Positions 1-6,014 of a stretch of 6,573 nt of DNA are shown here, one piece after another; the first letter of the stretch is position 1, and every line of letters begins with the position of its first letter. A program made the position numbers and the translations under genes. The stretch covers positions 1 to 6,573 of the forward strand of contig JAJZNH010000433.1 in the NCBI GenBank assembly GCA_021811745.1, in the 5' to 3' direction. The notes below the pieces were generated by a model. It worked only from the letters and a program-made list of their open reading frames with translations. It did no database searches and had not been told where the DNA came from. The stretch comes from Acidobacteriota bacterium (GTDB lineage Bacteria > Acidobacteriota > Terriglobia > Terriglobales > Acidobacteriaceae).

Positions 1-372
1 TACCACCAGATAGGTGAGGACCGCGTCCGCTCCGTGGCGCAGGGCTTCTTCTGGAGTAGCCAGCATGCAACTCCGTAGCGCGCCGTGGTCTCCCTGGCTC
101 AGTGAGTTCCAAACCGTCGTCCAATCGATGCGCGCGATGATGCCTGGAGTGTTGGCGGGCGCGAAACAATGGATGTAGCGCTGGATCAGTCCCAGGTTCA
201 GGAGAACCGCATTGACGCCAGCGCTGATAAACCGCGCGATCTGACCGCCAGGGTCTTCTGTGCCCGGAATGGGCCCCAGCACTAGTGCGTGGTCGAAGGC
301 CACCACGAGAGTGCCACGCCCCGGCGCATTCAGAATCCGGTTAAGCCTGATCTTTTTTCCAAAATCTCCCAA
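1..372 (-). CDS. DhnA/DeoC-LacD family class I aldolase, N-terminal part (runs off left edge)
   Basis: The frame is open for 124 codons from a TTG at 372-370 to the window edge, so the C-terminal half, including the expected Schiff-base lysine, is outside the window. The start is chosen because GGAGG (minus strand) lies 5 nt upstream of this TTG; another in-frame TTG at 384 lacks such a site. The protein begins MGDFGKKIRLNRIL. It then shows LVVAFDHALVLGPIPG (about residues 22-37), with the Asp27-His28 pair followed by a GPIPG loop, as in archaeal-type fructose-bisphosphate aldolases, LsrF and 2-amino-3,7-dideoxyheptulosonate synthases. AGVNAVLLNLGLIQRY (51-66) and EEALRHGADAVLTY near the edge are the next TIM-barrel strands. 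Family members make or break C-C bonds next to a ketone through a lysine imine. The substrate cannot be told from this fragment. It lies downstream of the M20 and S15 hydrolase genes on the same strand but seems to have its own promoter. No signal peptide is seen, so it is cytoplasmic. Confidence 0.82.
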   Translation of the reverse strand, partial: MGDFGKKIRLNRILNAPGRGTLVVAFDHALVLGPIPGTEDPGGQIARFISAGVNAVLLNLGLIQRYIHCFAPANTPGIIARIDWTTVWNSLSQGDHGALRSCMLATPEEALRHGADAVLTYLVV

Positions 373-392
373 AAAGTCCTCCAATGGAAACG

Positions 393-421
393 AGAATAGC
401 GAGTGGTTAATTCATTGTCAA
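393..421 (-). promoter_or_regulatory. Sigma-70-like promoter of the aldolase gene
   Basis: On the minus strand, a perfect -35 box TTGACA (421-416) is followed by a 17-bp spacer and a -10 box TATTCT (398-393, four of six consensus bases). Transcription would start near 386, giving a leader of roughly 15 nt that carries the GGAGG ribosome site before the TTG start at 372. It sits in the 102-bp gap after the M20 gene, so the aldolase could be transcribed separately as well as by read-through. The call rests on sequence match only. Confidence 0.6.
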
Positions 422-435
422 TCGTTTTTGTCCGA

Positions 436-447
436 AAATGATCATTT
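436..447. promoter_or_regulatory. 12-bp perfect palindrome, possible operator or activator site
   Basis: AAATGATCATTT reads the same on both strands. Its near edge is 14 bp upstream of the aldolase -35 box, a position typical of an activator site. A second small inverted repeat, ATTG-A-CAAT (414-422), overlaps the -35 box itself. No regulator gene is visible in the window, and the palindrome is AT-rich and short, so a regulatory role is inference. Confidence 0.35.
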
Positions 448-474
448 GTGAGCGAGCAATAGGAGAGTGGTGAC

Positions 475-1764
475 TCAGGCGCCGGTCCATTCAAGCGCCG
501 CGGCAAGCAGAACCTCCGCAGTTCGGATCACCGATGCGAAGTCGACGTATTCGTCCGGATTGTGGGCGCCACCTCCGGAGGGCCCAAAGAGTAGTGTTGG
601 AATGCCGAAATCCCGATGGATCAGGCCGGCGTCGCACGGATAGGGCGCCGCTGTGGTCTCCACCGTTCTTTGCAGAACGAGGCTGGCGTTGGCCTCCATG
701 CATTCCAGCCAGGGATGGTTGGGAGCCAGCTCATGGCCGTGCAGAGGGGCTTCAGTCACCGGCAGCCACTGAACCGGGTGATCTCGAAAGTACTGGTCGG
801 CTGCACAAAAACGATTGAGTTCGCTCCGAATCCCGGCAAGAACTGAATCGACATCCTCTTCTGGAAGGAATTGCCAATAAGCGCGTACCGTCGCGCGCGA
901 AGGCACACTCAGGGGTACCTCCGGGGCAATGCGGTTCGATTCCACGGCAAGCACCTGGACCGGGGCGGGATCCGGAAAGCAGGCGTGGGCTCCCTGTGGT
1001 TTGAGGGCTTTCCGCTTTCTGGCATTGGCACGCACCCATTCCAACAGCCGCCCCAAGTGCATGGCCGGGCTCATCACCTCGGATGGGGAGAAGTAGTTGG
1101 CTGGATCGCCGGCATCCACTACCAGGTCGACGATAAATCCGCCGCGCGTGGCGCGATATATCTCCAGTTGAGTACCCTCCGGAATGACACAGGCGTCTGC
1201 CGAATCGCCGCGCAGGCGGGCGGCGATCGTACCTCCTCCTCCACCCCATTCTTCATCCACGACCGATTCGAAAAGAATGTCGCCGCTGGTGCGGATGCCG
1301 GCGCGGTGCAGGGCGCAGATTACGGCTGCGTTGGCTGTCACTCCTCCTTTCATATCGAATGAACCAAGGCCGCAGATGCGCCCCTGCTCACAATGACCGG
1401 ACCACGGCGAATGAGACCACCGCTTAATCCCGGCGGGAACCGTATCCATGTGGCCGTTGAGCAAAAGGCTTTTTCCACGGCCGGAGCCCTGCAAACGCAC
1501 GCTCAAATTCTTTCTGCCTGCGTAGAGTTTGCTTTTCTTTACGGCAGTGAAATTCGAATTGGCGATGAAGTCGGTGTCATACAGTTCGGAAGCAATGCCA
1601 TGTTCGCGAAAGAACTCGTGAAGCACGATCTGGGCGGGGGTTTCATTGCCGCCCGAGAGTACGGCCACGCTGTTGGTTCGCACCAACTCCTTCAGCAGCC
1701 TCTCCAGGGCGCCAGTAAGCGGATCGATCAGTTTCCGGACATCTCCCAGGTTCGTGCTGTTCAT
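475..1764 (-). CDS. M20 family metallo-hydrolase (ArgE/DapE/CPG2-like amidohydrolase)
   Basis: A 429-residue protein, normal length for di-zinc M20 peptidases and deacylases that cut N-acyl amino acids or dipeptide-like amides. The active-site set is complete: His105 and Asp107 in LLLNGHMDTVPAG, bridging Asp137 in GLGSFDMKGG, the general base and ligand pair Glu171-Glu172 in VVDEEWGGGGG, ligand Glu196 in IPEGT, and the last ligand His401 in GGGAHNPDEYVD. The lid/dimerisation domain spans about 205-320. There the usual G-x-A-A-H-A-x-x-P loop reads GDPANYFSP, so Asn223 replaces the His that normally reaches into the partner's active site. No signal peptide is seen, so it is cytoplasmic. The ATG lies 9 nt after the stop of the upstream S15 gene, with only a weak AGAG ribosome site overlapping that stop, so the two genes are probably co-transcribed and translationally coupled. 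Candidate substrates are N-acylated amino acids or small peptides; the exact one is unknown. Confidence 0.9.
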   Translation of the reverse strand: MNSTNLGDVRKLIDPLTGALERLLKELVRTNSVAVLSGGNETPAQIVLHEFFREHGIASELYDTDFIANSNFTAVKKSKLYAGRKNLSVRLQGSGRGKSLLLNGHMDTVPAGIKRWSHSPWSGHCEQGRICGLGSFDMKGGVTANAAVICALHRAGIRTSGDILFESVVDEEWGGGGGTIAARLRGDSADACVIPEGTQLEIYRATRGGFIVDLVVDAGDPANYFSPSEVMSPAMHLGRLLEWVRANARKRKALKPQGAHACFPDPAPVQVLAVESNRIAPEVPLSVPSRATVRAYWQFLPEEDVDSVLAGIRSELNRFCAADQYFRDHPVQWLPVTEAPLHGHELAPNHPWLECMEANASLVLQRTVETTAAPYPCDAGLIHRDFGIPTLLFGPSGGGAHNPDEYVDFASVIRTAEVLLAAALEWTGA

Positions 1765-1773
1765 CGATAAACT

Positions 1774-3675
1774 CTATTCTTTTCTCGCTGGCGGCGAAAC
1801 CCGGCGCGCAGGCGAATGGTCGGTCAGCACCGGCAGAACCACGTATGAGCCGTGCGATCCCCCGGAATAAACAACGTTCCGGGCAATGGCGGTGGTGTGC
1901 CACTGGCCAGGAGCTGCTGCAGTGTTAGGGTTTGGTTCGAGTCGAGGAAAGTCCGTGCTGCTGATATCCAGGCGAAGCCGGTGCCCTGGGGCGAAGAGAT
2001 TGCTGGTAGGGCCGAGCGGAAAGTTCAGCGTGTAGATTTCTCCAGGCGTCATCAGCGAGAGCTGGTCAGGACCGTTCCGATAGCGGGCGCGAAGTTCACC
2101 CTCCGCAACGATCATGGAGTATCCATTTGGATAGACGTCTACGAGTTTGGCAATGAAATCGCTATCCGGCGCTGTGGAGGCGATCGAAAGATGTGCCTCC
2201 ACCGTTCCCATGATGGAGATCGGGGTTTTCAGTGCGGGAGTGGTGAAGGTAAGCACGTCTGCGCGCTTTTCCAACTCTGCCTGATTCTGCACGCAGTCCC
2301 CGTGAAAGTAGCCGCCACGGGTGGGCACGGGGTTGGACGGATCGTCCACAAAGGAAGTTGCCCCGCCTGCCTGCGGGGGAGAGTAGCGCAGCCCCCCGTT
2401 GTTGTCGAGATAGAGGTTGGTGGCGACAGTTTGAGGAGGCCAGGTCTCCAGTGAAATCCATCTTCCTCCCGCATTGAGCTTGCCGGCTGGAACCTTGCCG
2501 CGCACGCCGCCTCCCATCTCAAAGATACGGATCGGCGCTCCGCTGATGATCTTGTACGGCTCAGCTTTCAGCCAGTGACTGAACCAGTCGAGTTGCAGCG
2601 CCTGCTCGTCCACGGCCGCCGATGATCCAAAATAGGCTTCACCGCAGATGGCGCTTCCGGTGGCATGCGGCCATGGACCGATCATCAGCCGCTTGGGAGA
2701 ATGCTGGAGCGAAGAGAGTTCCACGTCATTGCTGATGACTCCTCCCACGGTGCCGTCGTACCAGCCGCTGATGAAATACATGGGCACGTCTTTGAACCGC
2801 CCGTAATACCCGGCGGGAAAGAAACCCGGCTGCCGCCAATAGCTGTCGAAGCGTGGATGCTGATAGGAATTCTGAAAGATCGTGCTGTATTGAGGAAGCG
2901 GGAGAAAAATCTTCGCGCGCTCGGTGGGCGGCAAGCCCAGCCAAGCGTCTGGATGCTTGAATGTCTCCGAGAGCTTGTCGCGCACCGCAGGTAATTGCTG
3001 CGCCTCCCGGCTGGTGTCTGCCATGAAGAGATCCCACTCGGACATGTTCAGCGATGGGATACCGCCGGTGAATGAGGATTGGTAGAAGTTGCCCCAGGCT
3101 ACCACCGGAAACATGGTAACCAGGTGAGGAGGCGCGAGCAGGGCATCGGTGTACTGGACCCAGCCCTCATAGGATGCGCCGGCAGTGCCGATTTTGCCGT
3201 TCGACCAGGGCTGGCGCGCGGCCCATTCAATCGTGTCGTAACCGTCCGGCCCTTCCTGCACAAGAGGATAAAACTTGCCTTCCGAAGCGAAGCGGCCCCG
3301 GCAATCTTCCGCGACAACTACAAAACCATGCCTGGCGAAAAAGATGCCGGCGCGGTGAAACCCCTCCTTGTTGTACGGAGTGCGGTAAACGATCACCGGG
3401 AATCTTCCCGGAGATGCAACGCCTTTCGTGGCGGGCCGATAGATGTCTGCGGCCAACTCGATCCCATCACGCATGCGAATCTTCAGGTTTTGCTCAATCA
3501 GATAGCCGGATTCCGGGATGGAGGCTCGATGGCTGTTCTGATCTACCCGGTACTCTGCCGTGCCCTGCGAGGCGGCTGAAGCACCGGATTGCTGAGCAGA
3601 CAGAAAAGCGGGCCAAAAGAGGAGGCAGAAAGTCGTGCAGAGCGCAGCCAGACGCCACATGATTCCTGCGATCAC
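1774..3675 (-). CDS. Secreted S15/CocE-NonD family serine hydrolase
   Basis: A 633-residue alpha/beta hydrolase of the X-Pro dipeptidyl-peptidase/cocaine esterase superfamily, which cleaves amides or esters next to small acyl or amino acid groups. Residues 6-27 form a Sec signal peptide (MWRLAALCTTFCLLFWP, probable cleavage at LSA-QQ), so it works outside the cytoplasm. The catalytic domain (about 55-360) has Tyr101 in RTPYNK (oxyanion hole), nucleophile Ser168 in GTAGASYEGW, Asp307 in SGWYDGT and His337 in GPWPHATG. The C-terminal jelly-roll domain runs from about 365 to 617. Length and triad spacing resemble alpha-amino-acid ester hydrolases, but the acidic pair those enzymes carry just after the catalytic Asp is absent here (Gly-Thr instead). 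A beta-lactam-acylase type is therefore less likely than a general esterase or amidase. The GTG start at 3675 is preferred because GGAG lies 7 nt upstream; the ATG at 3660 (residue 6) is a possible alternative with a tighter-spaced AGGA. First gene of the minus-strand cluster. Confidence 0.9.
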   Translation of the reverse strand: MIAGIMWRLAALCTTFCLLFWPAFLSAQQSGASAASQGTAEYRVDQNSHRASIPESGYLIEQNLKIRMRDGIELAADIYRPATKGVASPGRFPVIVYRTPYNKEGFHRAGIFFARHGFVVVAEDCRGRFASEGKFYPLVQEGPDGYDTIEWAARQPWSNGKIGTAGASYEGWVQYTDALLAPPHLVTMFPVVAWGNFYQSSFTGGIPSLNMSEWDLFMADTSREAQQLPAVRDKLSETFKHPDAWLGLPPTERAKIFLPLPQYSTIFQNSYQHPRFDSYWRQPGFFPAGYYGRFKDVPMYFISGWYDGTVGGVISNDVELSSLQHSPKRLMIGPWPHATGSAICGEAYFGSSAAVDEQALQLDWFSHWLKAEPYKIISGAPIRIFEMGGGVRGKVPAGKLNAGGRWISLETWPPQTVATNLYLDNNGGLRYSPPQAGGATSFVDDPSNPVPTRGGYFHGDCVQNQAELEKRADVLTFTTPALKTPISIMGTVEAHLSIASTAPDSDFIAKLVDVYPNGYSMIVAEGELRARYRNGPDQLSLMTPGEIYTLNFPLGPTSNLFAPGHRLRLDISSTDFPRLEPNPNTAAAPGQWHTTAIARNVVYSGGSHGSYVVLPVLTDHSPARRVSPPARKE

Positions 3676-3714
3676 ACTTTTTCTCCGTGTGGTCTTCTTC
3701 AGGTTGGCAGCCAG

Positions 3715-3735
3715 GCTCTCCTCTTCAGAGAGAGC
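3715..3735. repeat. Small inverted repeat in the S15 leader
   Basis: GCTCTC (3715-3720) and GAGAGC (3730-3735) can pair as a 6-bp stem around a 9-nt loop. It would lie in the 5' untranslated region of the S15 transcript, about 40 nt before its start codon. There is no U-tract, so it is not a terminator. It may be chance in a CT-rich stretch. Confidence 0.25.
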
Positions 3736-3745
3736 AGACGCTCAC

Positions 3746-3775
3746 AATATGATTCAACATAGCACCCGATTGCAA
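3746..3775 (-). promoter_or_regulatory. Weak candidate promoter for the S15-M20 operon
   Basis: On the minus strand TTGCAA (3775-3770) and CATATT (3751-3746) are separated by 18 bp, each matching four of six consensus positions. The position would give a leader of about 64 nt before the GTG at 3675. The surrounding AT-rich stretch (about 3746-3801) is the only such region upstream of the gene. CAACAT also occurs twice here (3755-3760 and 3773-3778), which could be chance. Confidence 0.3.
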
Positions 3776-3791
3776 CATTTAGGAAAGAATA

Positions 3792-3821
3792 TTGACATAT
3801 TTCGACACGAGTGAGTAGCAT
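3792..3821 (+). promoter_or_regulatory. Candidate sigma-70-like promoter for the sulfatase gene
   Basis: A perfect TTGACA (3792-3797) is followed 18 bp later by TAGCAT (3816-3821, four of six -10 bases). Transcription would start near 3828, leaving a leader of about 125 nt before the GTG at 3955. It lies back to back with the weaker minus-strand candidate, so the 279-bp gap 3676-3954 appears to be a divergent control region. CTGAGGT occurs twice in the leader (3852-3858 and 3865-3871). I see no terminator or riboswitch in the remainder. Confidence 0.45.
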
Positions 3822-3942
3822 TCGAGCATCCTTATGGGCTTCTCCGATACCCTGAGGTGGAAATCTGAGGTCGCAGGTTCAGGATGGACTTGTCTCTGAC
3901 GTCGGACGCGCAATTAGGAACCGCGCTCGGTCAAATCGAATG

Positions 3943-3947
3943 GGAGG
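3943..3947 (+). promoter_or_regulatory. Ribosome binding site that decides the sulfatase start
   Basis: GGAGG ends 7 nt before the GTG at 3955. The longer-frame ATG at 3940 overlaps this site and has no Shine-Dalgarno of its own in the preceding 20 nt, so GTG 3955 is the better start. This removes five residues and puts the twin-arginine motif nearer the N-terminus. Confidence 0.65.
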
Positions 3948-3954
3948 ATGGCAA

Positions 3955-5514
3955 GTGACTCCGATGGTTACTCGAAGGCGAATGTTAGGTTCAGCCGGCG
4001 CAGCGGCCGCAGCCATGTTGGCCCCGCGAGTCGCCCGGGCAACGGATCGCAAACCGAATCTGCTCTATATCCTGGCGGACGACCATGCCGGCTACGTGCT
4101 GGGTGCGCAGGGGAATCGCCGAGCCTATACTCCCAACCTGGATCGGCTGGCTTCCGAGGGAACCCGGTTTGCGCGCAATTACTGCAATTCTCCTGTCTGC
4201 ACAGCCTCCCGGCAGTCCTTTTTAACCAGCCAATTGCCGCATTCCTCGGGAGTTACCCTTCTCGGCACTCCGCTTGCCGAAGACAAGCCAACTCTCGCGC
4301 GCCAACTGGCCGCGAGCGGATATGAGCCGGCCGTGTTTGGAAAGATGCACTTCAACACACCGGGCCGCCCCGGACTGCACGGCTTTGTGACGGTGGAGAC
4401 CGAGGACATGGTGGCACGGGACTGGGGGGCTGCGGCAGGCCCCCCAAGGCAGTTCAATGGAATCCGCACCAAGCCGAAATGGCGGCCTTTTGAAGTTCCG
4501 GCCAGCATCTGGCTTGACTCGGACACCCTGCCCGAAGGGTACAAGTACGAGAATATGGAGAGCACCTGGGTCATGCACAAGGCTGTGAACTATATGCGCG
4601 AGCATAAGGACGAGCCTTTTGCCCTGTGGGTGAGCTTCCGGGAACCGCATTCACCCTTCAATTTCCCTATCGAAGATCGCAACGACTTCAATCCTGCCGA
4701 ATTTCCTGTGCCGGAAGTTGGTCCGGAAGACGCCGAGCAGATTCCGCTTGTCTTTCGCGGACTCACGCCAGAGCAGAAGCAGGGAATCATCGCTGCATAC
4801 TATACTTCGGTGCGCTATCTTGATCGCAATGTCGGCGCGGTCCTGGCTGCACTGCGAGCATTGGGACTGGAAAACGACACCCTGGTGATCTACATGGCGG
4901 ATCACGGCTACAGCCTCGGTCAGCACGGCCGGTTTGAGAAACACGTCTGCTATGATCCCGCCCTTCGGGTTCCTCTCATCATGCGTTGGCCGGGTCATAT
5001 ACGAGCAGGCGGGGTAGTGGAGGATTTCACGGAATCCGTCGATGTGCCGCCAACTCTGCTGGAAATGCTGGGCGCCGAGCCATTCCAGTTAAATCAGGGG
5101 CAGAGTCTAGCTGGGTATCTGAGGACGGGAAAAGTTGCGGAACCCCGACAGTCAATCTTCAGCGAATATCTTGAAAATGAAGAAGCCTGCATCCGGACTG
5201 ACCGCTGGAAATTCATCTATTGCAGTGGAAAGCGCTTCCGGCTGGACGGATACATGACGGGGAATCTGCCCCGCCAGACGATTCAGCTCTTCGATCTTCA
5301 GAAGGATCCAGGAGAGTTCATGAACGTGGCGGACCAGCATCCCGAAGCTGTGCAGCAGTTTTCAAAGCAGATGCTCGAGATTTTCCGCGCGACGCATCCT
5401 CAAGCTTCGGAAGAACCTTCCGGTGAAACCTTGAATGCTTTGCTGGACTGGTACCTGAGGCCGCGAGATGCTCACCTCTGGGGCATGCCCTACGCCTTTT
5501 TCCCAAAGAGCTAG
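3955..5514 (+). CDS. Tat-exported S1-family sulfatase (arylsulfatase-like)
   Basis: A 519-residue protein from GTG 3955 (524 if read from ATG 3940). The N-terminus MTPMVTRRRMLGSAG, an Ala-rich stretch and a likely cut near VARA form a twin-arginine signal, so it is exported folded. Numbered from the GTG, the alkaline-phosphatase-fold sulfatase site is: metal ligands Asp42-Asp43 (ILADDHA); Cys82 of C-T-A-S-R, the residue oxidised to formylglycine, with Arg86; Lys130 and His132 (FGKMHF); His232 (REPHSPF); Asp316-His317 (MADHGYSLGQHG); and Lys329 (FEKHVCYDP). The C-terminal subdomain has the usual TESVDVPPTLLEMLG and FDLQKDPGEFMNVAD blocks. It hydrolyses a sulfate ester; the substrate is not readable from sequence, but the nearby GH27 gene favours a sulfated sugar or glycan. 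No formylglycine-generating enzyme is in the window, so maturation must come from elsewhere. A phosphonate monoester hydrolase is a less likely alternative. It faces away from the S15-M20-aldolase cluster. Confidence 0.9.
   Translation: MTPMVTRRRMLGSAGAAAAAMLAPRVARATDRKPNLLYILADDHAGYVLGAQGNRRAYTPNLDRLASEGTRFARNYCNSPVCTASRQSFLTSQLPHSSGVTLLGTPLAEDKPTLARQLAASGYEPAVFGKMHFNTPGRPGLHGFVTVETEDMVARDWGAAAGPPRQFNGIRTKPKWRPFEVPASIWLDSDTLPEGYKYENMESTWVMHKAVNYMREHKDEPFALWVSFREPHSPFNFPIEDRNDFNPAEFPVPEVGPEDAEQIPLVFRGLTPEQKQGIIAAYYTSVRYLDRNVGAVLAALRALGLENDTLVIYMADHGYSLGQHGRFEKHVCYDPALRVPLIMRWPGHIRAGGVVEDFTESVDVPPTLLEMLGAEPFQLNQGQSLAGYLRTGKVAEPRQSIFSEYLENEEACIRTDRWKFIYCSGKRFRLDGYMTGNLPRQTIQLFDLQKDPGEFMNVADQHPEAVQQFSKQMLEIFRATHPQASEEPSGETLNALLDWYLRPRDAHLWGMPYAFFPKS
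4423..4446. repeat. GC-rich hairpin inside the sulfatase gene
   Basis: TGGGGGGC and GCCCCCCA can pair as an 8-bp, almost all G-C stem with an 8-nt loop. It encodes the small-residue stretch around WGAAAGPP between the Lys/His active-site block and the middle of the domain. There is no U-tract, so it is not a terminator. It is probably a by-product of Gly/Pro codons. Confidence 0.5.
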
Positions 5515-5800
5515 CAGGAGCGGCGCTTTTCTGCGTGACCGCCAGGGTCAGAGAACGTTCTGCAGTTGGTGCGATAAGGCGCGCGGAGCCGGCCGAGTTC
5601 ATTGAATGACCGCGTGGAGAACAGCAGGTGTTTGAATTGGTGACCAGATGGCGATCATGACTGGAGGTGCAACCGGTATCGGCGAAGCCATTGCGGAGTG
5701 GCTCAGTCATGCTGGAGCCACGGTCCCTATCGTGGATCAGAATCAGCGGGAAACCGAAGCATTAGCTGCGAGACTGGGGATGGGGGCATTTGCAGTACTC

Positions 5801-5823
5801 GCTGACGGAACCTCTCTGCTGAC
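5801..5823 (+). repeat. GCTGAC direct repeat bounding a frame-breaking 17-bp insertion
   Basis: GCTGAC occurs at 5801-5806 and 5818-5823, with 11 unrelated bases between. One repeat copy plus those 11 bases equals 17 bp, which shifts the SDR frame. Deleting it exactly restores a plausible SDR reading frame. The short flanking repeat is what a transposon footprint or a filler-DNA repair event leaves, though neither can be proven. Confidence 0.6.
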
Positions 5824-5993
5824 CCAGTGACCGAAGCGGCTGCACAATTTCTGAGTCGATCCGGCCGCACTTGGATTCTGGTGAATCATGCCGGAATTGC
5901 TGATGCCGCAGCCGCGATCTGCAAGCATACGCTCCGCGGGGGGCTCATCCTTTCGCGGTGTACTGATTTAAGAACAGTGCGGAATCGGATTTG

Positions 5994-6003
5994 GTTCCGG
6001 AAC
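5994..6003. repeat. 10-bp palindrome next to the GH27 ribosome site
   Basis: GTTCCGGAAC is a perfect palindrome that abuts the AGGAG ribosome site at 6004-6008. It could act as an operator or chance structure. No good promoter boxes are seen next to it, so its role is unknown. Confidence 0.2.
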
Positions 6004-6008
6004 AGGAG
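6004..6008 (+). promoter_or_regulatory. Ribosome binding site of the GH27 gene
   Basis: AGGAG lies 6 nt before ATG 6015, an ideal distance, and fixes the start far upstream of the hydrophobic export segment. The ATG shares its A with the TGA that ends the residual SDR frame (TGATG). Confidence 0.7.
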
Positions 6009-6014
6009 CTCGTG

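Noticed and set aside
260..451. A 63-codon plus-strand frame near the left edge.
   Set aside because: It is antisense to the aldolase, whose family motifs are clear, and crosses its promoter.
1852..2454. A 200-codon plus-strand open frame opposite the S15 gene.
   Set aside because: It is antisense to clear S15 coding sequence, and the translation shows no recognisable domain. Long antisense frames are common in GC-rich genes.
3865..3880. CTGAGGTCGCAGGTTC resembles the T-arm of a tRNA gene.
   Set aside because: The following bases do not complete the T-stem (GCAGG is not matched by CCTGC), and no acceptor, D-arm or anticodon arm is found around it. A remnant attachment site cannot be supported.
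5552..5561. AGAACGTTCT, a 10-bp palindrome in the gap after the sulfatase.
   Set aside because: Short, with no promoter boxes beside it and no match to a regulator site I can name. The 113-bp gap 5515-5627 otherwise shows no terminator or gene.
5318..5710. A 130-codon minus-strand open frame across the sulfatase end and the gap.
   Set aside because: It overlaps the sulfatase C-terminus and the SDR glycine motif, and its sequence is low-complexity with no family resemblance.
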